Assembly (NCBI GenBank): GCA_019455105.1
Contig: JACFMZ010000018.1
Span: 1-35,756, forward strand
Direction of reading: 5' to 3'
Source: Bacteroidota bacterium
GTDB taxonomy: Bacteria > Bacteroidota > Ignavibacteria > UBA10030 > UBA8401
Length of the DNA: 35,756 bases
The position numbers and the translations under genes were made by a program. The notes beneath the pieces were generated by a model, which was not told the origin of the DNA, did not search any database, and saw nothing but the letters and a program-made list of their open reading frames with translations. The stretch's first letter is position 1; every line of letters begins with the position of its first letter. Below are positions 26,268 to 34,253 of this stretch, piece after piece.

Positions 26268-28349
26268 TTAAGATTCGGCAACAGGAAGCGTAACGGTTAC
26301 TTTTGTTCCCTTATGAAGTGTGCTTTCAATGGTAAGAGTTCCGTTATGAATCTGCACACATTGTTGAACAATCGTCAGCCCTAATCCGGTTCCGAACATA
26401 TTGCCGACATTTGAACCGCGAAAAAATGTTTTAAATAAATGGGCTTGATCGAGCGCAGGAATTCCGATTCCGTGATCTTCCACAATGAGAACGCAGGAAT
26501 TTTCTTTGCGCTCCGCGTGAAGAATTACATCGCTTCCGTTCGGTGAATATTTAAAAGCGTTGGAGAGAAGATTATATAATATTGTCTGTATCAATTCGCC
26601 GTCCAGCCGCACGGCATTCAGAACGCCTTGTTCAATAAATAAAAAGCGGTGCTGCGATTCCAAATCGTGCTGCACTTGTTTGGCAACAGCCTGCGAAAGT
26701 TCTTCTAAATTTATTATTGTCGGAGAAAAGGAAATATTCCCGGCGGCAGCTTTTGTTGTAAAGACTACATCATGAAGCAGATCTTTCATTTCTTTCAGCG
26801 ATTCGTTGATGCGGTAAAACGCCTGATATCTCCGCTCGCTGCTCCATTTATCGATAAACCGCTCCAGCAGTTCGGTGTTCGACGCAATGGTAACTAATGA
26901 TGTGCGAAGCTGATTGGTCACCATCGCAATAAATCGTGATTTGAGTTCGTGTAATTCATTTTCACGTTCCGTGGCAATGCGCAAATGGTTCTCAGCTTCA
27001 ATCTCTTTTGTCTTATCAAGAAAAAAACCGATATGACGCATGGAAGAAGAACTCGGCACCGAGACAATTTCAAAATAGACCGGAATTGATTCTCCGCCGG
27101 CAGAATGAATTACCGCATCTCCGCGAAATTGTTCCGCTTTGTTTTCTTGATTTTTCCACTGCTCAAGAAAAAATTCTCTTTCATTCTCGGAAAAGAATAT
27201 TGAAAAACTTTCTCCCAGCAGCGATGATTTTTGCGAATCATGAAGCAGACAGAGCGTATCATTAATATCCAAAACAGCTCCCGTATCATCCAGCAGGCAG
27301 CAACCAATCGGCACATGAGCAATAACATTTTGAATTGAGCGATCTAACTGTTCCAATTGCGTGTGAAGCGTTGCCGTACTTGCGCGTAATTCTTCCGTGC
27401 GGGCGCGTTCGGCTTCGTAGCGGTTTTGCGTTGCATTGTTCTTTTGCTCTAATTCTTTAATCACTCCGTACAGCCGCTCTTTACTTTCCTGCAGCGCTGA
27501 TTCTGTGGTCTGGTGCTTGGTGTGCTCTTCCGAAAGTTGTTCGCGAAGCGTTTGAAGTTCGGCATGAAGAGCCGTAATGGTATTTTGAAAATTCTCCGAT
27601 GATTGTTCGGCGCCTAAACGTCCGGCCATTTCGGTATTATAGGTCATCGTCAGATGGTCAATCGTTCCCTGCAGTTCGGAATTTTTTTTCTGCAGCTGCT
27701 GAATTGTGCCGTACAATTCTTCAATGGTCTTCTGTAATTCGGTTGATGCCGTTTCGTTGTTTTCGGTTAACGCGCGCAGTGAACTTAATAATTGTTCGCC
27801 GGAACGGTCTTTTTCGTTTAATTGCTGATTGAGTGCTGCAATCGTTTCTTTCTGCTCGGCGGCAAATAATTCCATTGTTTCAATTTTTGCACGGAGCTGT
27901 TCTTCCGTATTGTGAAGAGCTGTTTCTGATGAGCGGCGCGCAGAAAGTTCACTTTCCCATTTCTGTGTTACCGCTTCGTTTTCCTGCTGTAATTTTAGAA
28001 TTTGTTCCTGTAATAACTGCTTCTGTTTTTCCTGTTCTTGAGTTTGATTTTTTAGTTCATCAAAAATTTTTTTTCGGGCTTCATCGGCAAGCTTCCCGGA
28101 CTCACGTTCCTGGTGAAGACGCTGCAGTTCTTGACGAAGATCTGTTATTTGTTTTTCCTGCTGCGAAAACAAATCGGATTTTTTTTTCTCTTCTTGTTCC
28201 AGCCGATCTATTTTTTGCAGCTGTGCAACAGTTCCTTTTTGACTTTCCGCTATCGCATTCCGAAAAGCGTTCAACTTGTTCGTCATTACCGTGATAATGA
28301 CAAGAAGAATAATAACGGCGAGAATAAGACTTAACGAAGTAATATCCAT
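26268..28349 (-). CDS. Coiled-coil PAS histidine-kinase-like protein lacking the phospho-His
   Basis: The 693 residues comprise one N-terminal membrane helix (~5-23), a long Gln/Glu-rich coiled coil (~30-335), a PAS domain (~340-455), a HisKA-like dimerisation segment and a HATPase domain (~575-690). ATP-binding boxes look intact: N box LLSNAFKYSPNG, G1 EDHGIGI, F-box LFKTFFRG and G2 GTGLGL. The H box reads FIAMVTNQLRTSL, so the usual phospho-accepting His of SHELRTPL is Asn479, with Glu to Gln and Pro to Ser changes beside it. Autophosphorylation on the canonical site is therefore not expected. There is no periplasmic sensor domain, so sensing would be cytoplasmic, and no response regulator is adjacent. 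Its N-terminal two thirds is paralogous to the upstream gene. Confidence 0.9.
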   Translation of the reverse strand: MDITSLSLILAVIILLVIITVMTNKLNAFRNAIAESQKGTVAQLQKIDRLEQEEKKKSDLFSQQEKQITDLRQELQRLHQERESGKLADEARKKIFDELKNQTQEQEKQKQLLQEQILKLQQENEAVTQKWESELSARRSSETALHNTEEQLRAKIETMELFAAEQKETIAALNQQLNEKDRSGEQLLSSLRALTENNETASTELQKTIEELYGTIQQLQKKNSELQGTIDHLTMTYNTEMAGRLGAEQSSENFQNTITALHAELQTLREQLSEEHTKHQTTESALQESKERLYGVIKELEQKNNATQNRYEAERARTEELRASTATLHTQLEQLDRSIQNVIAHVPIGCCLLDDTGAVLDINDTLCLLHDSQKSSLLGESFSIFFSENEREFFLEQWKNQENKAEQFRGDAVIHSAGGESIPVYFEIVSVPSSSSMRHIGFFLDKTKEIEAENHLRIATERENELHELKSRFIAMVTNQLRTSLVTIASNTELLERFIDKWSSERRYQAFYRINESLKEMKDLLHDVVFTTKAAAGNISFSPTIINLEELSQAVAKQVQHDLESQHRFLFIEQGVLNAVRLDGELIQTILYNLLSNAFKYSPNGSDVILHAERKENSCVLIVEDHGIGIPALDQAHLFKTFFRGSNVGNMFGTGLGLTIVQQCVQIHNGTLTIESTLHKGTKVTVTLPVAES

Positions 28350-28412
28350 AATTTCTTATAACGGAAACTTTCTGTTGATGAGTACGCTGTTATGCCGATA
28401 GTGTAGGGTACC

Positions 28413-28431
28413 GCAATTTTTTGAAAATTGC
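28413..28431. repeat. Short perfect hairpin between the two coiled-coil PAS genes
   Basis: GCAATTTT (28413-28420) and AAAATTGC (28424-28431) pair perfectly around a 3-base loop, 40 bases past the stop of the upstream paralogue and 64 bases before the kinase-like gene. No T-run follows on the transcript strand. It may be a weak processing or attenuation hairpin within the pair. The remaining spacer (28350-28470) shows no gene. Confidence 0.35.
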
Positions 28432-28470
28432 AATTGAAGTATTGCTCGGCGGGCGTTATTGTAAAACGCT

Positions 28471-29814
28471 TTATGCAGCGGGAACTTCCTGCGGTTCTAA
28501 AAGATAGGCAATATAAAACGGCTCATTCCATGCGGTGGGAATTAAGGACAACGTAAAATAAACAAGAAGTTTTGAACCGTCATTAATTGTTATAGAAATA
28601 TTTCCCTGAAAATAATCTTCTTTGGATTCAAAGGCGTTCCATTGATTCATAATAAACGACCGTTCCTCCGGAGAAAAAAGTGCGCCGAAATCTTTTCCTA
28701 TTAATGCGGCTTCCAGAGAACCGAAAAATTTTCCGAAGTGTTCATTGGCGGCGAGAATTGTTCCTTTGTTATTTAACAAAAATGCCATTACGGGCGCCTT
28801 ATACAGAACCGTTTTTACCATTTTTGTAAAAGAATCTTCCATATCTTCTGTGCCGGGCTGAGCCGAACGATTTTTTTTCTTCTCTTCAAGTAATTCTTTT
28901 TCCAAGAGAAGAAGTTTCTTTTGAAGATCATTGATATTTGCCGTAAGACTTTTTTCTACATCCTCACGATTTCGTAATTGCTGCAATTCTTCATTCTGAC
29001 CGTCAATAATTTGTTTTAATGTTTCAATGGTCGTTTGAAGTTTCTCTTCGCTCTCTTTTCCTTTTTCAATGAGATTTTTCTGTGCAGCATGTTCAACTTC
29101 CAATTGCCGTTCGAGAATTTTCACGGAATATTCCAGTTCGCTCATGGATTGCTGCAAAGCAACGCTGGACATATCCTTTGAAGCGAATGAAGAAGCTAAT
29201 TCCAGTTCCCGTTTTTGCAATGCCGCTTCGGCAGCATGAAGCTGATCGGTTTTCTTTTTCACCTCATCGCGCAGCACGGCAATCTGCTGTTCGTTCATGT
29301 TTTTCTTTTGATGCAGCAGGGAAACAGAATCATTCTGCTCGCGGATAATTTTCTGCAGCGACGATATTTTGGCTTGAAATTGTTCTAACGATTGGAACGG
29401 AAGATTTGACTGCAGTGCTGCGGTTTCTTGTTCTTTTTTTAATTCTTCCTGCAGTTCAACAACCTGTTTTTTACTTTCTGCTAATTCATTATTAACAACG
29501 GAAAGTGTTTCCTGCAGTTTACGGATCTGCGCACGAAAATGGTCAGATGTTTTCTGATCTTCCGTTTGCGACTGCCGGTCGGCGTTTAATTCTCTTAAAA
29601 GTCCTTCTATGGTAGTTTCTTTTTCCGAGCTTTGCTGTGTCAGTTCGGAAATCTTCACCTGCTGTTTGGAAACTTCCAGATTCGCCTTCATTAAATGCTG
29701 CTGAAGATCGGCACGTTCTTTTTCCGCGGCAAGATTTTTTGTTACCAGCCGGTACAGCCAAAAGGTCAGCACTGCAACACCGGGAAGCCACCAATATTGA
29801 AACAGATATTCCAT
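28471..29814 (-). CDS. Membrane-anchored coiled-coil PAS protein, paralogue of adjacent kinase-like protein
   Basis: The 447-residue protein has one N-terminal transmembrane helix (~8-23), a coiled coil of roughly 310 residues rich in Gln, Glu and Lys, and a single PAS domain (~338-440), after which it stops. The PAS shares a clear pattern with the neighbour: LFSPEERSFIMNQW here against FFSENEREFFLEQW there, both followed by a conserved Lys, a Phe-x-Gly and a VYF beta strand. The anchor-to-PAS spacing is the same in both proteins. No catalytic or output domain is present. It could dimerise with the kinase-like protein or act as a scaffold; the function is unknown. Confidence 0.85.
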   Translation of the reverse strand: MEYLFQYWWLPGVAVLTFWLYRLVTKNLAAEKERADLQQHLMKANLEVSKQQVKISELTQQSSEKETTIEGLLRELNADRQSQTEDQKTSDHFRAQIRKLQETLSVVNNELAESKKQVVELQEELKKEQETAALQSNLPFQSLEQFQAKISSLQKIIREQNDSVSLLHQKKNMNEQQIAVLRDEVKKKTDQLHAAEAALQKRELELASSFASKDMSSVALQQSMSELEYSVKILERQLEVEHAAQKNLIEKGKESEEKLQTTIETLKQIIDGQNEELQQLRNREDVEKSLTANINDLQKKLLLLEKELLEEKKKNRSAQPGTEDMEDSFTKMVKTVLYKAPVMAFLLNNKGTILAANEHFGKFFGSLEAALIGKDFGALFSPEERSFIMNQWNAFESKEDYFQGNISITINDGSKLLVYFTLSLIPTAWNEPFYIAYLLEPQEVPAA

Positions 29815-30027
29815 TGATAATTATTCTCACCCAATTAAAAACTTCAACGAGAGAGCACAGTAAATTTTCTCTTTCACGTAATTGTATAATCTGACAATGT
29901 TCCGGTACAACGGTAACGGAATTAATTGAAAATAGCAACGGCTGATGGTGTTATAAATTACTAATACCTTTTTCTCGTTTCAGAATATCTCAAAGAACTT
30001 CAGCCTAAGCCATACGCATGACATTGA

Positions 30028-31104
30028 TTAATGGTGTACATACAAATCCGCTATGGCATGCCCTTCATCCATCGGGTCGCCTTCATCTCTGTTGGTGAGA
30101 ATAATAATAACAAGATGCTGATCCGGATAGACCTGCACTTCATTGCGAAATCCTCTGGTGCTGCCGCCGTGGCGCGGATGCGTGATGCCTTTATATTCCT
30201 CAAAATGCCAGCCGAAACCATAATCAATTTCTTTTCCGTCGGTTGTTGCAGCTTTCGTCCACGCGCGCTGCTGTGTTTCTTTCGGAATAAGTGTATTGGC
30301 AAAAAGCGCCGTGTACCATTTTGCTAATTCTTCCACATTGGAATAAATGCCGCCGTCGCCGAGCACAGCACTGGTATTGCTTTGGTCGGCAAATTTCCAG
30401 GTATTATCTTCCTTCGCATAACCATAGGCACGGTTTTCAACTGTAGAAATTCCGTTTTCAAACGCAACCGTTGTCGGCATGCCGACAACATCAAAAATAT
30501 GATGCTTGAGAAAATCCGCAAAGCGTTCGCCGCTTACTTTTTCCACGATAAGCGCCAGCAGCGAATAGCCGGAATTACTGTACCGATACTGTGAACCGAC
30601 CGGGAAATAGGTGGAGTCAACCGTGCGGACTAATTTCAGCACATCATCATCATGCACTTGAACAGTCTGCGAATCGGGAATAAGCGATTCATAATCCACA
30701 ATACCGGAAGTGTGTGTTAATAAATTTTTTACCGTTACAGAATCTCCCCACCGCGGAAGTTTTGGGAAAAATTTTGAAAGTTTATCGTCGTAAGAAAGTT
30801 TGCCTTGTTCTGCCAGCATCATAATACACATGGCGGTAAATTGTTTTGTCATAGAAGCAAGCCGGAAATTTGTTGCGGGAGTAACGGCGCGCTGCTCTTC
30901 CAGATTTGCCAGCCCGTACGACTTTTTAAACAAAATAGAATCGTTTTGCATCACCAAAACACTCGCGCCCGGTCCGTTCGGCGTGGAAAATTTTTTCATA
31001 ATTGAATCGATGCGCTGTTCCGGCGTAGCGCAGGAAGAAAGAGTGAGCGCCGAAAGGATTCCAAAGAGAACGGCGAAGGCGAAGGTTTGCAATTTGTTGT
31101 TCAT
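30028..31104 (-). CDS. Beta-lactamase-fold serine hydrolase lipoprotein
   Basis: Exported serine hydrolase of the class C beta-lactamase / PBP4* / esterase family; substrate unknown. From the ATG at 31104 the 358-residue product has a lipoprotein signal with lipobox LSSC, catalytic SMTK (SxxK) in LASMTKQFT, the Tyr motif YSNSGYSLLALIVEKVSGE and a C-terminal HGG (HPRHGGSTRGF). A good AAGGAG eight bases upstream fixes this start. The frame stays open 70 codons further upstream, but that part overlaps apaG and has no signal-peptide character. It lies 13 bases after apaG. The 213 bases between its stop and the upstream end of the PAS protein (29815-30027) show no gene. Confidence 0.9.
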   Translation of the reverse strand: MNNKLQTFAFAVLFGILSALTLSSCATPEQRIDSIMKKFSTPNGPGASVLVMQNDSILFKKSYGLANLEEQRAVTPATNFRLASMTKQFTAMCIMMLAEQGKLSYDDKLSKFFPKLPRWGDSVTVKNLLTHTSGIVDYESLIPDSQTVQVHDDDVLKLVRTVDSTYFPVGSQYRYSNSGYSLLALIVEKVSGERFADFLKHHIFDVVGMPTTVAFENGISTVENRAYGYAKEDNTWKFADQSNTSAVLGDGGIYSNVEELAKWYTALFANTLIPKETQQRAWTKAATTDGKEIDYGFGWHFEEYKGITHPRHGGSTRGFRNEVQVYPDQHLVIIILTNRDEGDPMDEGHAIADLYVHH

Positions 31105-31117
31105 TAGGGTTACTCCT

Positions 31118-31495
31118 TTAATTAGAAAATGCACGTAATGTAAAACGGGGGATTTTAATTTCAAGGTGAGTTCCATCCGCGCGCTGTACGGTATACGTTC
31201 CTTCCATAAAACCTTCCAAGGTTTCCAAAATACAAAAGCTGTTGTATTCATGTGCCTGATTTGGAAAAATAACCGGCTGTTTCCCGACAATTCCTTCTCC
31301 TTCAACTTCTTCAATTTTTCCCGTGCCGTGGCTGATAATCCAATGACGGCGCAGCACTTGAATCCGTTCCGTGCCGTTATTTTCTATTCGTATGAAATAG
31401 GCAAACATAAATTTCCGTTCAAACACGTTTGATTCTGTTTGCAGAAACAGGGGGCGGACGCTGACCGTAATATGTTCGGTTGTTTCGCTGTACAC
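31118..31495 (-). CDS. apaG: ApaG family protein
   Basis: Small beta-sandwich (DUF525) protein. In enterobacteria apaG sits with apaH and affects magnesium/cobalt phenotypes, but the molecular role is unclear. The 125 residues include FAYFIRIENNGTERIQVLRRHWIISHG, the signature GEGIVGKQPVIFPNQAHEY and GFMEGTYTV. The start is GTG with no strong Shine-Dalgarno; the next Met would truncate the first strands. It lies between a membrane protein gene and the serine hydrolase gene, and no apaH or ksgA is nearby. Confidence 0.93.
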   Translation of the reverse strand: MYSETTEHITVSVRPLFLQTESNVFERKFMFAYFIRIENNGTERIQVLRRHWIISHGTGKIEEVEGEGIVGKQPVIFPNQAHEYNSFCILETLEGFMEGTYTVQRADGTHLEIKIPRFTLRAFSN

Positions 31496-31551
31496 TATTT
31501 ACTTTTTATTAGAAAATCTGAATTTGAATTGAAGAAAATTTTTTCCATTCA

Positions 31552-31923
31552 TTATTTCTTTGAGGAAAAAATTCCGAAGACCCAGGTGTAAAGAATAATC
31601 GCCAAACCGCCGAAAAGCAATTCCCACTGATGAATCCATGAACCCGCTGCCATAATAATAAAACCAATAAATCGGATGAGGTCAATAGATTTTGAATAAA
31701 TGCGCTGATAATATTTTCCGAACGAAGAATTTTTAAGTTTTTCTAAGTCCCCAAAACGCGTAACAAAAAGAGAAACTACCAACGAAGGAACAAACATCAT
31801 AGCAATGCCGAGCAGCATCTGCTGATTCCAGAAACAGTAGCAGGCATACAGCCCGCTTCCCCAGTCCGTAATTAACCGAAGCGGATGAATTTGCTGGTAT
31901 AATGCTTTTTCTTTAAAATTCAT
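31552..31923 (-). CDS. Small integral membrane protein, unknown
   Basis: I do not recognise the family. The 123-residue product has about three to four hydrophobic helices (~20-33, 37-55, 82-96 and 99-117) joined by a basic cytoplasmic-looking loop (FGDLEKLKNSSFGKYYQRIYSK). No signal peptide or catalytic motif is visible. It begins 12 bases after the glycosyltransferase stop and is followed 56 bases later by apaG, so co-transcription is likely. A role with the glycosyltransferase is possible but unproven. Confidence 0.7.
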   Translation of the reverse strand: MNFKEKALYQQIHPLRLITDWGSGLYACYCFWNQQMLLGIAMMFVPSLVVSLFVTRFGDLEKLKNSSFGKYYQRIYSKSIDLIRFIGFIIMAAGSWIHQWELLFGGLAIILYTWVFGIFSSKK

Positions 31924-31935
31924 AATAGCTCTCTC

Positions 31936-33066
31936 TTAAACCGTTACTAAAAATTCTGCGGTTTCTTTTATTCCGCTGCGAATGTTCATTCGTTCAATAT
32001 TTTGCTGAACGGTCTGCCGAAGGTTGTCATCTTCAATTAAATTTTTAATAATCGCCGGCAGCCGGTTAATATTCGGCTCAAAAATTCCCAGCCGGTTATC
32101 ACGAACAAATTCCATGTTGCCGAGCTCTTGTTCCCACAGATAATCTATAATAACGGGAATTTTTTTCAACATTAAAATTTCCATTATTGTTGAAGCACCG
32201 CATTTGGTAATAACAATATCCGAAACATTCAGCAGTTCATACACAAAGCTCACAAACCCGAATACTTTCAGAAAGGGAAAACTCTGCTGTAATTTTACAG
32301 CATCATTATACAGCTTTTTATTTCTTCCGGCAACAAGTACAAGGTTCACATCAAGGTTTGCCTGAAGCAGTTTTTCAACAATTTTTTCCCCGCGCCGTAT
32401 TCCGTCTCCGCCGCCGATGATAAGAACGGTTTTCTTTTTCGGGTCAAAACCAAATTGAGATTGGTGAAACTGAATTTCATCGGCAGAAAGGGAACGGGAA
32501 AATTTTTCATTAACAATAAACGGAAAGACATGAAGTTTTTCGGGATCTTCTTTTTTTCGTAAACACGCTTGCTTCAGCCGCTCGCTGAACAACACAAAAT
32601 TCTGTCCCTTCTGTTTAAACCAAAGCGGATGCGCCGTAAACGGATCGGTAATTACCGTTACGACGGGTATATGGATATTTAATGAACGAAGAACTTGATA
32701 AACCGGTTTGATGAGAAAGAAATGAAAAATAATTATTTTATCGGGGCGGTGTGTTTCAACGGCTTTTTTCATTTCATTTTTAAGATGAAGAGTTGCCATG
32801 AACACATTAAACAAACCAATCGGCGGAAATTTATTTGTTGCGTAGAGAAATTCATAAAACCATTTTGCCTTCGCCTGAAGAATGCGATATCCGTCTTCAA
32901 TAATATAGCGGGCATAACCGAGCGAGTTTTCCAAACCGTCAATTAACACCGGTTCAATTTCCGGATGCGATGAAGTGAAATATTGTGCCAGTGCGCGCGC
33001 CGGAGCAAAATGTCCGCCGCCGGTACGCAAATAGCATAAAAGATATGTTTTCTTTTCGTTACTCAT
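31936..33066 (-). CDS. GT28 glycosyltransferase, MGDG-synthase/MurG-like
   Basis: Predicted UDP-sugar glycosyltransferase of the GT-B fold related to MurG and to diacylglycerol glycosyltransferases, acting on the cytoplasmic membrane face. The 376 residues have the N-terminal nucleophile-free loop LRTGGGHFAPARALAQYF (compare MurG GGTGGH). They continue with VVTVITDPFTAHPLWF, LIIGGGDGIRRGEKIVEKLL and the donor-binding VITKCGASTIMEILMLKKIPV. The ITDPFTAHPLWF segment is characteristic of the MGDG-synthase side of the family. A glycolipid product is therefore inferred, and sugar and lipid are unknown. It appears to head a run with a small membrane protein, apaG and the serine hydrolase. Confidence 0.85.
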   Translation of the reverse strand: MSNEKKTYLLCYLRTGGGHFAPARALAQYFTSSHPEIEPVLIDGLENSLGYARYIIEDGYRILQAKAKWFYEFLYATNKFPPIGLFNVFMATLHLKNEMKKAVETHRPDKIIIFHFFLIKPVYQVLRSLNIHIPVVTVITDPFTAHPLWFKQKGQNFVLFSERLKQACLRKKEDPEKLHVFPFIVNEKFSRSLSADEIQFHQSQFGFDPKKKTVLIIGGGDGIRRGEKIVEKLLQANLDVNLVLVAGRNKKLYNDAVKLQQSFPFLKVFGFVSFVYELLNVSDIVITKCGASTIMEILMLKKIPVIIDYLWEQELGNMEFVRDNRLGIFEPNINRLPAIIKNLIEDDNLRQTVQQNIERMNIRSGIKETAEFLVTV

Positions 33067-33196
33067 TTACGGTTGAATCTATGGAATAATCGCCGATCGG
33101 TATGCGCTTCCCGCTTTCTGGAATAAGATACAAAAATATTTTTGATAGATAAGGAACAGCCGAAAAGATTACGGAAAATTAATAATAGAAAGAGTG

Positions 33197-33230
33197 AAAA
33201 TGCTTCAGTTGTTTTTCAAAACAGCATTTT
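33197..33230 (-). terminator. Hairpin overlapping the end of the DUF2156 gene
   Basis: AAAATGCT (33197-33204) pairs with AGCATTTT (33223-33230), and GTTTT (33211-33215) pairs with AAAAC (33218-33222). A 6-base bulge lies on one arm. The structure spans the stop codon at 33216-33218. Only four T follow before the sequence becomes mixed, so termination would be partial. The downstream 130 bases before the glycosyltransferase gene contain no gene. Confidence 0.35.
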
Positions 33231-34253
33231 TCTTATTCCTTTCATCACAAAGCGAAACGGAGACATGCCGGAAAATGCCGTAGCGATGGCGTAGAGCGTT
33301 GCCGGCGTCGGCGTTGCTTCATTGGTAATAGCGTACACCGGCTCCCACATTTGAGGAAAAAATTTTGCTTTAAAAGAATCCAAGCCGTTGAAATTATAAA
33401 AATATTTTCCGTACGCTTTTGCGGCACGCAGAACAGTTTTCAGCCAGAGCGGATGATGAATGGTTGAATGATAATGTTCCGAGAGAGGCGAAAGCCCCAG
33501 CGTAACGAGCGATGCGGATAATGTATTGAGATGAACAATCAGTTTTTCCAGCAGAAGTTCCGCCGTGCCGTTCGGCGCGCGCCTGCCTCGAACAATCTGC
33601 TCAATCAGCCAGCCGTTGCGCAGCGGAATGGGCGAGGCGATGCAAAAGCCGGCTGCCTGATTTTCAAAAACTGCTACGGCAACAATTCTATCTTCCAACC
33701 GTTCAAGTGTAAACGGTTCAACAAGAAAATGCATCGGAGGAAGATGGCGGGCAGCGAGCCATTCATGAAGAGATTGAACAAGCTGCGGATGATTTACCGC
33801 TTTTGTACTTTCCCACAATTCAACAGTTACGCCTTTATTCAGCGCGCGCGAAAGCTGCGCACGCAGAGATGGTTTCGCATACACATTGTCAATCCATTGC
33901 TGCGGATGCCACACCGGCTGCGCGCCTAACAATACGGTGGAAGCGGGAAGATGTTTGGAAAGAATTGCCGCAATCCGTTCCTGCGCGCTGAAGTAACAAA
34001 CTTTTTTCTTTTTTGCCGCAGCATACGCGGTAAATTCCAGCACGCTGAATTCCAAATCTTCATCCGCGCAGTTGGGCGCACCGGCGGCGATAAGATGCGT
34101 GGAGGTTTCCACATAGCCGATAACCGAGCGGTGTGTGGAAGAAAACCACCAGAGAATTCCGGGATTTAATATCTGATACGAAATGGTATTCCATCCGAAT
34201 TGAAGAACAAGTTCGCGGGCGCGCCGATACTCTTCTGTTGTATTGTTTACCAT
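33216..34253 (-). CDS. DUF2156 protein (phosphatidylglycerol lysyltransferase C-terminal-like)
   Basis: Soluble protein resembling the catalytic tandem-GNAT domain of MprF-type aminoacyl-phosphatidylglycerol synthases (DUF2156), without the flippase membrane domain. The 345 residues include LNPGILWWFSSTHRSVIGYVE, FSAQERIAAIL, a central WLAARHLPPMHFLVEPFTLERLEDR, then AVFENQAAGFCIASPIPLRNGWLIEQI, and the late GLDSFKAKFFPQMWEPVYAI. These follow the family order. I chose the ATG at 34253, which overlaps the NUDIX gene by 7 bases. A longer frame to 34334 would run deep into the NUDIX gene. Substrate is unknown and aminoacyl-tRNA use is only a family possibility. Confidence 0.82.
   Translation of the reverse strand: MVNNTTEEYRRARELVLQFGWNTISYQILNPGILWWFSSTHRSVIGYVETSTHLIAAGAPNCADEDLEFSVLEFTAYAAAKKKKVCYFSAQERIAAILSKHLPASTVLLGAQPVWHPQQWIDNVYAKPSLRAQLSRALNKGVTVELWESTKAVNHPQLVQSLHEWLAARHLPPMHFLVEPFTLERLEDRIVAVAVFENQAAGFCIASPIPLRNGWLIEQIVRGRRAPNGTAELLLEKLIVHLNTLSASLVTLGLSPLSEHYHSTIHHPLWLKTVLRAAKAYGKYFYNFNGLDSFKAKFFPQMWEPVYAITNEATPTPATLYAIATAFSGMSPFRFVMKGIRKMLF

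Noticed and set aside
31105-31314. Extended N-terminus of the serine-hydrolase gene
   Set aside because: These 70 codons overlap apaG and carry no signal peptide. The internal ATG at 31104 has a good ribosome binding site and gives a proper lipoprotein signal.
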